Source: Paracoccaceae bacterium | GTDB lineage: Bacteria > Pseudomonadota > Alphaproteobacteria > Rhodobacterales > Rhodobacteraceae | Reading direction: 5' to 3' | Length of the DNA stretch: 7,561 bases | NCBI GenBank assembly: GCA_026997055.1 | Contig: JALWJU010000105.1 | Coordinates: 1 to 7,561, forward strand | In this document: piece after piece, positions 1-5,015 of the stretch | Layout of the letters: each line of letters opens with the position of its first letter | Position numbering within the stretch: position 1 is the stretch's first letter | Program-made: the position numbers and the translations under genes | The notes under the pieces: model-generated | Database searches by the model: none | What the model saw: the letters and a program-made list of their open reading frames with translations, nothing else | What the model was told of the DNA's origin: nothing

Positions 1-351
1 GCCTTCGCCATCGGGCTGGAACGAATCGTCGAAGGTCTCGGTGGGGTCGATCACCGTGTCTTCATCCACCGGGGCGTCGTAATCGTCCGGGTCGTCGTCG
101 CCGGTATCCGGGTCGATCACCGTGCCCTCGTCCACCGGGGCGCCGTAATCGCCGGGATCGTCGTCGCCGGTATCGGGATCGAGGATATTGCCCGAGCCGG
201 CGCCGAAGCCGGCGGCGTCTCCCTGCCCCTCGGCTCCCGGGTCATCTCCCGGACCCAGGCCATTGCCCAGATCCTCATCCTCCCCGCCGCCGAATATATC
301 GGGCAGGAACACCACCGGCAGCAGGCTGACAAAGAGCAGGGCGAAGATCAT
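1..351 (-). CDS. Acidic Gly/Asp-rich protein with N-terminal hydrophobic segment (partial, runs off left edge)
   Basis: The frame is open for 117 codons from the ATG at 351 to base 1 with no stop, so only the N-terminal part is visible. I do not recognise the protein. Residues 2-17 form one hydrophobic segment (IFALLFVSLLPVVFLP), a possible membrane anchor or uncleaved signal. Residues 21-57 are Gly-rich and acidic. Residues 58-101 are two copies of a 22-residue acidic repeat containing PDTGDDDP and APVDE, with a third copy apparently breaking off at residue 102. The tail is strongly Asp/Glu-rich with almost no basic residues, which fits a surface or secreted protein that may bind calcium. 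By inference, the family could be one of the rhodobacterial proteins with a short hydrophobic head, an acidic linker and RTX-type repeats, but no RTX nonapeptide is visible here. In this frame the ATG at 351 is the only start after the TAA at 375-373. It lacks a good ribosome-binding site (see 359-399). Confidence 0.6.
   Translation of the reverse strand, partial: MIFALLFVSLLPVVFLPDIFGGGEDEDLGNGLGPGDDPGAEGQGDAAGFGAGSGNILDPDTGDDDPGDYGAPVDEGTVIDPDTGDDDPDDYDAPVDEDTVIDPTETFDDSFQPDGEG
49..180 (-). repeat. 66-bp in-frame tandem repeat, two copies
   Basis: The copies are 49-114 and 115-180. They match at about 57 of 66 bases and 19 of 22 residues. All three residue differences are Gly in the N-terminal copy against Asp in the C-terminal copy, so the second copy is more acidic. 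The bases just left of 49 no longer follow the repeat beyond the first codons. The unit length is a multiple of three, so copy-number change would preserve the frame. Confidence 0.9.
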
Positions 352-358
352 GAGCGGC

Positions 359-399
359 TCACGGGATACGCATTACGCGACCATGGTACCACCACCTCC
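359..399 (-). promoter_or_regulatory. Start region of the left-edge gene: strong RBS, early in-frame stop and chained mini-ORFs
   Basis: On the minus strand a strong Shine-Dalgarno core GGAGG (399-395) precedes an ATG at 384-382 that is in frame with the main ORF. Only three codons follow (Met-Val-Ala) before a TAA at 375-373. That stop overlaps a second start (TAATG, ATG 373-371) encoding Met-Arg-Ile-Pro. Its TGA (361-359) overlaps a GTG (362-360), and the stop of that four-codon ORF (350-348) overlaps the ATG of the main ORF at 351 (ATGA). This would let ribosomes loaded at the strong site pass by termination-reinitiation to the main ATG, which has no good site of its own. Alternatively the TAA is a nonsense mutation or sequence error, and the original protein began at 384. 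An AT-rich stretch at 421-440 probably holds the promoter, but I cannot place clear -35 and -10 boxes. Confidence 0.4.
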
Positions 400-467
400 G
401 CGCGAGTCCAGATTTTGATCGCTAAATTTCTTATAAAATGCGCAAGTGGTTAACACATCCGTCCCCG

Positions 468-500
468 GCGCCCGGAAAGCGCCCGGAAAGCGCCCGGACG
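468..500. repeat. 11-bp direct repeat, three copies
   Basis: The unit GCGCCCGGAAA occurs at 468-478 and 479-489. A third copy at 490-500 differs in its last two bases. It lies in the divergent spacer between the left-edge gene and rpsO, upstream of the probable rpsO start of transcription. The 11-bp period is close to one helical turn, so it could present a stacked protein-binding site. Replication slippage in a GC-rich spacer is the plainer explanation. Confidence 0.8.
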
Positions 501-530
501 GGCCAAAATAGCCCTTCCCTTCCTTCTCAT

Positions 531-649
531 TATCCCTTATATGCGCGCATCTGCCGGATTTTCCGGCCTTTCACGGCCCTTGCTGGACGACATCCCGGCC
601 TGCGGCACAACCAGAGACCACCGAGACCCGAGACCACAAGGAGACCCCG
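531..649 (+). promoter_or_regulatory. rpsO promoter/leader region
   Basis: A TTATAT at 537-542 could be the -10 box for rpsO; no convincing -35 is visible before it, so the promoter call is weak. It runs into a perfect 10-bp palindrome ATGCGCGCAT (541-550). A small hairpin follows: GCCGG 553-557, loop ATTTT, CCGGC 563-567. The hexamer GAGACC then occurs four times just before the gene, at 614, 623, 630 and 641, the last running into the spacer after the AAGGAG ribosome-binding site (638-643). In E. coli S15 represses its own translation by binding its leader. Whether this leader does the same cannot be seen here, since it is not similar in sequence. Confidence 0.35.
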
Positions 650-919
650 ATGTCGATTACCGCCGAAGAAAAGGCCCGCCTGATCAAGGAATACGCGACC
701 CACGAGGGCGACACCGGCTCGCCCGAGGTGCAGGTCGCGATCCTGAGCTCGCGCATCGCCACCCTGACCGAGCATTTCAAGACCCACAAGAAGGACAACC
801 ACGGCCGCCGCGGTCTGCTGGCGCTGGTCGCCCGTCGCCGCAAGCTGCTCGATTATGTCCGCCGCAAGGACGAAGAGCGCTACCAGAGCCTGATCAAGCG
901 CCTCGGCCTGCGTCGCTGA
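650..919 (+). CDS. rpsO: 30S ribosomal protein S15
   Basis: This 89-residue protein has the full length and conserved body of S15: the N-terminal MSITAEEK, the segment GDTGSPEVQVAILSSRI (about 21-37), HFKTHKKDNHGRRGLL (43-58) and the C-terminal RYQSLIKRLGLR. S15 is a primary binder of the 16S rRNA central domain in 30S assembly and also contributes to bridging with the large subunit. The start is fixed by AAGGAG at 638-643, six bases before the ATG. The gene stands alone: an intrinsic terminator follows within 60 bp, and the next gene is psd. In many proteobacteria rpsO lies between truB and pnp; neither is adjacent here, although either could lie outside the window. Identification is secure. 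Confidence 0.98.
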   Translation: MSITAEEKARLIKEYATHEGDTGSPEVQVAILSSRIATLTEHFKTHKKDNHGRRGLLALVARRRKLLDYVRRKDEERYQSLIKRLGLRR

Positions 920-950
920 GCCGGCAGGGCGGCGCTGCCTGCCATGCGTG

Positions 951-979
951 AAAACCCGCCTGCCTGCCGGGCGGGTTTT
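951..979 (+). terminator. Intrinsic terminator after rpsO
   Basis: AAAACCCGCC (951-960) pairs perfectly with GGCGGGTTTT (970-979) across a 9-base loop, giving a 10-bp stem that ends in four Ts. It begins about 30 bases after the rpsO stop. The A-run on the other side means it could also work on the opposite strand. Confidence 0.85.
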
Positions 980-1012
980 GTCGGCCGGAAGGCGCGGAAG
1001 CGACCATTCGGC

Positions 1013-1040
1013 TTGCATTTCCGACATTTGCCGCTAAGAC
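1013..1040 (+). promoter_or_regulatory. Candidate sigma-70 type promoter for psd-pssA-pmtA
   Basis: TTGCAT (1013-1018) and TAAGAC (1035-1040) are separated by 16 bp. They lie between the rpsO terminator and psd, where a promoter is required because the terminator isolates the operon. The boxes match the consensus only partly, so this is a plausible placement, not proof. Confidence 0.4.
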
Positions 1041-1082
1041 ACGCCGGACGAACCGTACCGGCCGGACGGGAGGCGACCACCG

Positions 1083-1793
1083 ATGAACATGCTCGGCACC
1101 TTCATCAAGCCGATGCACCGCGAGGGCATCCGCTTCGTGGCGATCTTTGCCGGCCTTACGGTGGTGGCCTTCCTGCTGTGGGAGCCCCTGGGCTGGATCG
1201 GGCTCGGCCTCACCGTCTGGTGCTACTACTTCTTCCGCGACCCCAGGCGGGTGCCACCCGATGGGGCGGGGCTGATCGTCAGCCCGGCCGATGGGGTGGT
1301 GTCCGGCATCGGCCCGGCCCTGCCGCCGGCGGAGCTGGGCCTGTCGGAAGTGCCGCTCACGCGCATCAGCATCTTCATGAGCGTGTTCAACGTGCATGTG
1401 AACCGCGCCCCCATCGCCGGCGCGGTGGAGAAGGTCGCCTACCGGCCCGGCAAGTTCTTCAACGCATCTCTCGACAAGGCCAGCGAGGATAACGAGCGCA
1501 ACGGGCTGATCCTGCGCATGGGCGATGGCCGGCGGCTGGGGGTCGTGCAGATCGCAGGCCTGGTGGCGCGGCGCATCGTCTGCTTCGTGGCCGAGGGCGA
1601 CCGGCTGATGACCGGCGAGCGCTTCGGGCTGATCCGCTTCGGCTCGCGGCTCGATGTCTACCTGCCCGACGGGGTGGAGCCGGCCGTGCGCGAGGGCCAG
1701 ACCATGATCGCCGGCGAGACGGTGCTGGCCCGGTTCGATCCGGCGGGCGCTCCGGCAAACGCTTCCGCCGCCGGAGCAGAGGCGCGCCAATGA
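1083..1793 (+). CDS. psd: Phosphatidylserine decarboxylase proenzyme (short PSD-A type)
   Basis: This enzyme converts phosphatidylserine to phosphatidylethanolamine and CO2 at the inner membrane, using a pyruvoyl group made by self-cleavage. The 236 residues match the short PSD family. A membrane-associating hydrophobic stretch covers about 18-51. The SPADG motif (67-71) supplies the expected catalytic Asp70, and NVHVNR (103-108) supplies His105. RFGSR (185-189) holds the Gly187-Ser188 self-cleavage site, where Ser188 becomes the pyruvoyl group at the start of the small alpha chain (about 49 residues). These roles are assigned from family knowledge; the residues themselves are visible. The start at 1083 is supported by GGGAGG at 1068-1073; a second ATG lies two codons on. 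The stop overlaps the pssA start by four bases (ATGA), so translation is probably coupled with the enzyme making its substrate. The last 20 residues are low-complexity Ala-rich. Confidence 0.95.
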   Translation: MNMLGTFIKPMHREGIRFVAIFAGLTVVAFLLWEPLGWIGLGLTVWCYYFFRDPRRVPPDGAGLIVSPADGVVSGIGPALPPAELGLSEVPLTRISIFMSVFNVHVNRAPIAGAVEKVAYRPGKFFNASLDKASEDNERNGLILRMGDGRRLGVVQIAGLVARRIVCFVAEGDRLMTGERFGLIRFGSRLDVYLPDGVEPAVREGQTMIAGETVLARFDPAGAPANASAAGAEARQ

Positions 1794-2536
1794 GCCGGCT
1801 CAGCCTGCGCGGGCGCGATGTGTCGCTGGCGCAGATCCTGCCCAACCTGGTGACCATCGCCGCCATCTGCGCCGGGCTCACGGCGATCCGCTTCGGGTTG
1901 CAGGGGCAGTATGAAATGGCGGTGAAGCTGATTCTCGCCGCCGCCGTGCTGGATGCGCTGGACGGGCGCCTCGCCCGCCTGCTCGACGGCTGCAGCCCGA
2001 TCGGCTCCGAGCTCGATTCGCTCGGCGATTTCCTGAATTTCGGCGTCGCCCCGGCGCTGGTGCTGTATTTCTGGGGCCACCAGGGCCTGCCCAGCGCCAC
2101 CTGGCTGCCGGTGCTGGTCTATGCGGTCTGCGCGGTGCTGCGGCTTGCGCGCTTCAACGTCGCCGCGAAGGAAGGCGGCGAGGCGGCCGGAGACTACTTT
2201 ACCGGCGTGCCGGCCCCGGCCGGTGCGCTGCTGGTGATGTTTCCGCTCTACATCTCCTTTGCCATCGCCGATGAGCCGGTCTTTCCGGCGCCGGTGATCG
2301 GCGCGCACATGGTGCTGGTCGGCCTGCTGATGATCTCCACCATCCCCACCCGTTCGTTCAAGTCCCTGCGCATCGCCCCGGGCCGGGTCAAGTTCGCCCT
2401 GCTGGGCTTTGCCGCGCTGGGCTCGGCGCTGCTGACCTATCCCTGGGCAGTGCTCGCGGCGCTGTGCATCGGCTATCTGGGCCTGGTCCTGCACGGGGTC
2501 GTCGCCGGCCCGGGGCAGGACCGGGCCGGGGGGTGA
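1790..2536 (+). CDS. pssA: CDP-diacylglycerol-serine O-phosphatidyltransferase (phosphatidylserine synthase)
   Basis: PssA joins CDP-diacylglycerol and L-serine to give phosphatidylserine and CMP, the step before Psd. The 248-residue protein carries the complete CDP-alcohol phosphatidyltransferase signature: Asp55, Asp58-Gly59, Ala62-Arg63, Gly72, Asp76 and Asp80, with the family's spacing (D-x2-D-G-x2-A-R-x8-G-x3-D-x3-D). Hydrophobic segments at about 18-36, 43-57, 83-95, 102-117, 146-159, 169-184 and 200-240 indicate a polytopic inner-membrane enzyme. The PNLVT box near the N-terminus and the DSLGDFLNFGVAPA segment are typical of the integral-membrane bacterial PssA, as opposed to the E. 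coli phospholipase-D-like enzyme. The ATG overlaps the psd stop, so no separate promoter is needed. The gene ends 39 bp before pmtA. The C-terminus is Gly-rich and probably unstructured. Confidence 0.95.
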   Translation: MSRLSLRGRDVSLAQILPNLVTIAAICAGLTAIRFGLQGQYEMAVKLILAAAVLDALDGRLARLLDGCSPIGSELDSLGDFLNFGVAPALVLYFWGHQGLPSATWLPVLVYAVCAVLRLARFNVAAKEGGEAAGDYFTGVPAPAGALLVMFPLYISFAIADEPVFPAPVIGAHMVLVGLLMISTIPTRSFKSLRIAPGRVKFALLGFAALGSALLTYPWAVLAALCIGYLGLVLHGVVAGPGQDRAGG

Positions 2537-2575
2537 GCCTCTGCGTCAGCTTTCACCTGCGAAAGGATTTCATCC

Positions 2576-3208
2576 ATGGATATCGACGCCGTCCGCCGCT
2601 CCTATGCCCGCTGGGCACGGATCTACGACCAGACCTTCGGCGCCCTCACCTCGGGCGCGCGCCGGCGCACGATCCGCCATGTCAATACCCGTCAGGGCAG
2701 GGTGCTGGAAGTCGGCGTCGGCACCGGCCTGGCGCTGCCGCTCTATGCGCCCCATCTGGAGGTGAGCGGGCTCGACTATTCCGAAGACATGCTGGCCCAG
2801 GCCCGGGCCAGAAAGGAGCGCCTCGGCCTCGACCATGTGCGCGAACTGCGCCAGATGGACGCGCGCGAACTGGACTTTCCCGATGCGAGCTTCGACACCG
2901 TGGTCGCCATGCATGTGATCTCGGTGGTGCCCGAGCCGGAGCGGGTCATGGCCGAGATGGTCCGGGTGCTCAGGCCCGGCGGGCAGATCGTGATGAGCAA
3001 CCACTTCGCCCGCGACAGGGGATTTCTCGCCGCCCTGGAAAGGATCGCCGCTCCGCTGGAAAATCTGCTCGGCTGGCATTCCGACTTCCCGAAGGAAACG
3101 GTGCTCGACACGCCCGGCCTTACCCTCCTGCACGAGCAGACCCTGCCGCCGGTGGGCATGATGACGCTGCTGGTGCTGGAAAAGGAAAGGCAAGAGGAGG
3201 GGGGCTGA
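2576..3208 (+). CDS. pmtA: Phosphatidylethanolamine N-methyltransferase, Rhodobacter PmtA type
   Basis: This 210-residue class I SAM-dependent methyltransferase is expected to methylate phosphatidylethanolamine stepwise to phosphatidylcholine. The SAM-binding motif I is VLEVGVGTG (43-51), the ribose-binding acidic residue is Asp67 in GLDYS, and Asp95 lies in the adenine-contact region (QMDA). The post-II strand is FDTVVAMHV (106-114), followed by the LRPGG turn at 132-136. The N-terminal stretch to about residue 22 (RRSYARWARIYD) looks like the amphipathic helix by which PmtA enzymes dock on membranes. The body (PLYAPH, RQMDAREL, VVPEPERVMAEM, GWHSDFP) reads like the Rhodobacter enzyme, not a UbiE quinone methyltransferase. 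Position supports this: it follows psd and pssA at 39 bp with its own AAGGA at 2563-2567, completing a PS-PE-PC pathway. The precise substrate is inferred; a generic small-molecule methyltransferase is the alternative. Confidence 0.87.
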   Translation: MDIDAVRRSYARWARIYDQTFGALTSGARRRTIRHVNTRQGRVLEVGVGTGLALPLYAPHLEVSGLDYSEDMLAQARARKERLGLDHVRELRQMDARELDFPDASFDTVVAMHVISVVPEPERVMAEMVRVLRPGGQIVMSNHFARDRGFLAALERIAAPLENLLGWHSDFPKETVLDTPGLTLLHEQTLPPVGMMTLLVLEKERQEEGG

Positions 3209-3225
3209 CCGGGCAGCGGGAAGCA

Positions 3226-3243
3226 GGCCGCTCCGCAGCGGCC
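3226..3243. terminator. Hairpin between convergent pmtA and sqr
   Basis: GGCCGCT (3226-3232) and AGCGGCC (3237-3243) form a perfect 7-bp GC-rich stem with a 4-base loop, midway in the 58-bp gap between the two convergent stop codons. It could end transcription from either side. There is no T-run on either strand, so intrinsic termination is uncertain. Confidence 0.45.
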
Positions 3244-3266
3244 CGCCCCCGTCCGTCTGCCGGCAA

Positions 3267-4535
3267 TCAGCGCAGCTTGTTGATCTTCAGCATCTTCATG
3301 ATGGTCTTTTCGTACCAGGGCTCGCTGACGCCCTTCTTCACCTTGCGGATGAAGTATTTCTCGAAGCCCAGCTTGGCCCAGTGCACCCAGCGCCCGGACG
3401 AGTTCCAGTTCACGTTGCGCGGCGGGTTCTGCGGCATGGCCAGGAAGGCCAGCCCGCGGTCGCCGAAATCGGCGAGGCAGAAGGCGTTCCAGGTGGGCAG
3501 GTTGTTGGGCTCCTTGCCGTCGATCACCCGCGGCAGGTTGTGGGCGGTGGCGGTGACCATGCTTTCGATCATGAAGCCGGTCTTGGGCACGCCGGTAGGC
3601 ACCGGGGTGGCGACCGGGGGCGCGATGGCGATGCACACGCCGATGGCGAAGATGTTCTGGTATTTCGGGTTGCGCTGGTATTCATCGACGATGACGAAGC
3701 CGCGCGGATTCACCAGCCCCTCGATGCCCATCAGCGCCGGGATGCCGCGGAAGGCGGGCAGCATCATGCAATAGCCGAAGTCGATTTCGTGCTTCTTCTT
3801 TTCGCTGCCGTCCTCGTCCACCTCGGTGGCAAACAGCTTGCCTTCCTCGAACCTGTCCACCTTGCAATTGGTATGCCACTTGATGTCGCGGTCGCGCATG
3901 GCGCTTTCGAGCATGCCCTTGGTGTCGCCCACGCCGCCCAGGCCCAGATGGCCGATATAGGGCTCGGAGGTGACGAAGGTCATCGGCACCTTGTGGCGGA
4001 TGCCGCGCTTGCGCAGGTCGGTCTCGATGGTGAAGAGGTATTCGTAGGCCGGGCCGAAGCACGACGCGCCCTGGACCGCGCCCACCACGATGGGGCCGGG
4101 ATTGGCGCAGAACTCCTCCCACTGATTGCCGGAAATCTCGGCATGCTCGATATGGCAGACGCTGTGCGTATGGGCATCGGGGCCGAAGCCCTCGATCTCG
4201 TCAAAGGCCAGGTCGGGGCCGGTGGCGATCACCAGGTAGTCGTATTCCACCACCTTGCCGCTGTCGAGCTCGATCCTGTTCTCGTCGGGCAGGAGCTTCC
4301 TGGCGCCGTCGCAGATGAACTCGATCCCGCGCCGCTTCATCACCGGGGCAAGCTCGACGATGATGTCCTTCTTCTTGCGCCAGCCGACGCCGGCCCAGGG
4401 GTTGGACGGGGTGAACTGGAAGTAGGGCTTGTTGGAGATGACGGTGATCTTGTCGCTGCGCGACAGGGTTTCCTTCAGCTCGTATGCCTGAATCGTCCCT
4501 CCCAGGCCCGCGCCCAGGACGACAACATGTGCCAT
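3267..4535 (-). CDS. sqr: Sulfide:quinone oxidoreductase, type I
   Basis: SQR oxidises sulfide to sulfane sulfur/polysulfide and passes electrons through FAD to the membrane quinone pool. The N-terminal dinucleotide fold reads VVVLGAGLGG. A second FAD-contact region is YDYLVIATGPDLAFDEIEGFGP (split here as YDYLVIATGP and DLAFDEIEGF), and PAFRGIPALMG and GVPKTGFMIESMV are family blocks. The C-terminal region (about 375-422) is amphipathic and suits membrane docking. I start at 4535, not the ATG at 4541, because AGGAGG (4548-4543) is one base from the first ATG but seven from the second. That start gives 422 residues beginning MAHVVVLG. It also places the key cysteines at 127, 159 and 353, the numbering known for the R. 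capsulatus enzyme, so the active site is complete. No persulfide dioxygenase or SqrR gene adjoins it here. It is probably repressed until sulfide is present (see 4651-4690). Confidence 0.95.
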   Translation of the reverse strand: MAHVVVLGAGLGGTIQAYELKETLSRSDKITVISNKPYFQFTPSNPWAGVGWRKKKDIIVELAPVMKRRGIEFICDGARKLLPDENRIELDSGKVVEYDYLVIATGPDLAFDEIEGFGPDAHTHSVCHIEHAEISGNQWEEFCANPGPIVVGAVQGASCFGPAYEYLFTIETDLRKRGIRHKVPMTFVTSEPYIGHLGLGGVGDTKGMLESAMRDRDIKWHTNCKVDRFEEGKLFATEVDEDGSEKKKHEIDFGYCMMLPAFRGIPALMGIEGLVNPRGFVIVDEYQRNPKYQNIFAIGVCIAIAPPVATPVPTGVPKTGFMIESMVTATAHNLPRVIDGKEPNNLPTWNAFCLADFGDRGLAFLAMPQNPPRNVNWNSSGRWVHWAKLGFEKYFIRKVKKGVSEPWYEKTIMKMLKINKLR

Positions 4536-4650
4536 TTTCATTCCTCCTCTGCGTAATGCTTAAGGGGCCTTGCCCCCAATGTCTTTTCTCCGCAGCAGGC
4601 CCGGTACCGGCATGAGTGGTTGTCGTCGGCGCGGCCCGTGCGCGGGTTCT

Positions 4651-4690
4651 GTCATACTAGCGAATCATTGCGAAAAACAAAGCGATTCGC
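4651..4690 (-). promoter_or_regulatory. sqr promoter with operator-like inverted repeat
   Basis: On the minus strand, TTGTTT (4680-4675) can serve as -35. The -10 is either TAGTAT (4659-4654; 15 bp away) or TATGAC (4656-4651; 18 bp away). A perfect 7-bp inverted repeat, GCGAATC (4690-4684) and GATTCGC (4666-4660), brackets the -35 and ends exactly at the -10. A protein bound there would block RNA polymerase. In Rhodobacterales sqr is controlled by the ArsR-family persulfide sensor SqrR/BigR, so that is the natural candidate. The link is inferred, since the regulator gene is not in the window. The implied leader is about 110 nt. Confidence 0.5.
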
Positions 4691-4697
4691 CTGCAGA

Positions 4698-4708
4698 ATA
4701 TTGAATAT
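4698..4708. promoter_or_regulatory. AT-rich palindrome upstream of sqr promoter
   Basis: ATATT-G-AATAT is a perfect odd-length palindrome in otherwise GC-rich DNA, eight bases beyond the upstream arm of the sqr inverted repeat. It could be a second regulator site. An overlapping pair, ATTC (4685-4688) and GAAT (4696-4699) spaced by 7, partly joins the two elements. Function is unknown. Confidence 0.35.
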
Positions 4709-4776
4709 GAAAAAAGACGCGCCATTCTCCACCGAGAACGACGCGGTATCGGCGCTCCGTTTGCGCCCGCCCGCTC

Positions 4777-4843
4777 CTTTCCACCACCCGCTTTCCACCA
4801 CCCGCCGCGCCTGTGGCAGCCGCGTGATGGCGGGTGATGGCGG
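4777..4843. repeat. Paired short direct repeats that are complementary to each other
   Basis: A 14-bp unit CTTTCCACCACCCG is repeated head to tail (4777-4790, 4791-4804), and a 10-bp unit GTGATGGCGG is repeated at 4824-4833 and 4834-4843. The two sets are near complements. CCACCACCCGCC (4795-4806) pairs with GGCGGGTGATGG (4829-4840) with one mismatch, which becomes a G-U pair in minus-strand RNA. A hairpin of 12 pairs with a 22-base loop is therefore possible downstream of ibpA. Confidence 0.7.
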
Positions 4844-4952
4844 GATGCGAGGGCGAGAAGCATCCGGGCGCAGATCCACAAGTCCCGCGCCCGAGCGGTA
4901 CGGGCGCTGCATCTCGGGGACTTCCCCCGGCAGGGGCCGCCGGCCCGGCGGT

Positions 4953-4979
4953 CCCCTTGATATTTCACCCATCAGGGGG
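4953..4979 (-). terminator. Possible hairpin terminator after ibpA
   Basis: About 40 bases past the ibpA stop, CCCCCTGAT (4979-4971) can pair with ATCAAGGGG (4961-4953) with one mismatch and a 9-base loop. There is no T-run after it. It is weak evidence for a terminator. Confidence 0.3.
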
Positions 4980-5015
4980 CTGCGGGCGCGGGGTCCGGGA
5001 TCGCCGGGGCCTGGC

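Larger units (their letters stand above)
4542..5015. other. Non-coding region between ibpA and sqr
   Basis: I see no credible gene in these 474 bases. Open frames of about 100 codons exist on the minus strand (for example 4972-4652), but they lack ribosome-binding sites, are low in complexity and resemble no family I know. On the sqr side it holds the sqr promoter/operator and leader, including a 10-bp palindrome CCGGTACCGG (4601-4610) and a GGGGC/GCCCC hairpin (4564-4576) just before the ribosome-binding site. On the ibpA side it holds repeat-rich, hairpin-prone GC-rich sequence, including an odd palindrome with arms CCGCCGG (4937-4943) and CCGGCGG (4945-4951). Confidence 0.6.

Noticed and set aside
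432..437. TATAAA as a -10 box for rpsO
   Set aside because: No -35 at a workable distance on the plus strand, and it lies more than 200 bp from the gene; the AT-rich patch more likely serves the leftward gene.
1658..2494. A 278-codon minus-strand open frame opposite psd/pssA
   Set aside because: His/Gln/Arg-rich antisense shadow of two genes with complete catalytic motifs.
2464..3774. A 436-codon plus-strand open frame across pmtA and the sqr tail
   Set aside because: It is out of frame with pmtA and antisense to sqr. It is an artefact of GC-rich third positions; both overlapped genes are well supported.
3381..4556. A 391-codon plus-strand open frame opposite sqr
   Set aside because: Mirror frame of sqr with Ala/Gly/His/Asp-biased composition typical of antisense reading in GC-rich genes.
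4652..4972. A 106-codon minus-strand frame in the ibpA-sqr gap as a possible small gene
   Set aside because: No ribosome-binding site before its ATG, composition driven by local repeats, and it overlaps the sqr promoter region.
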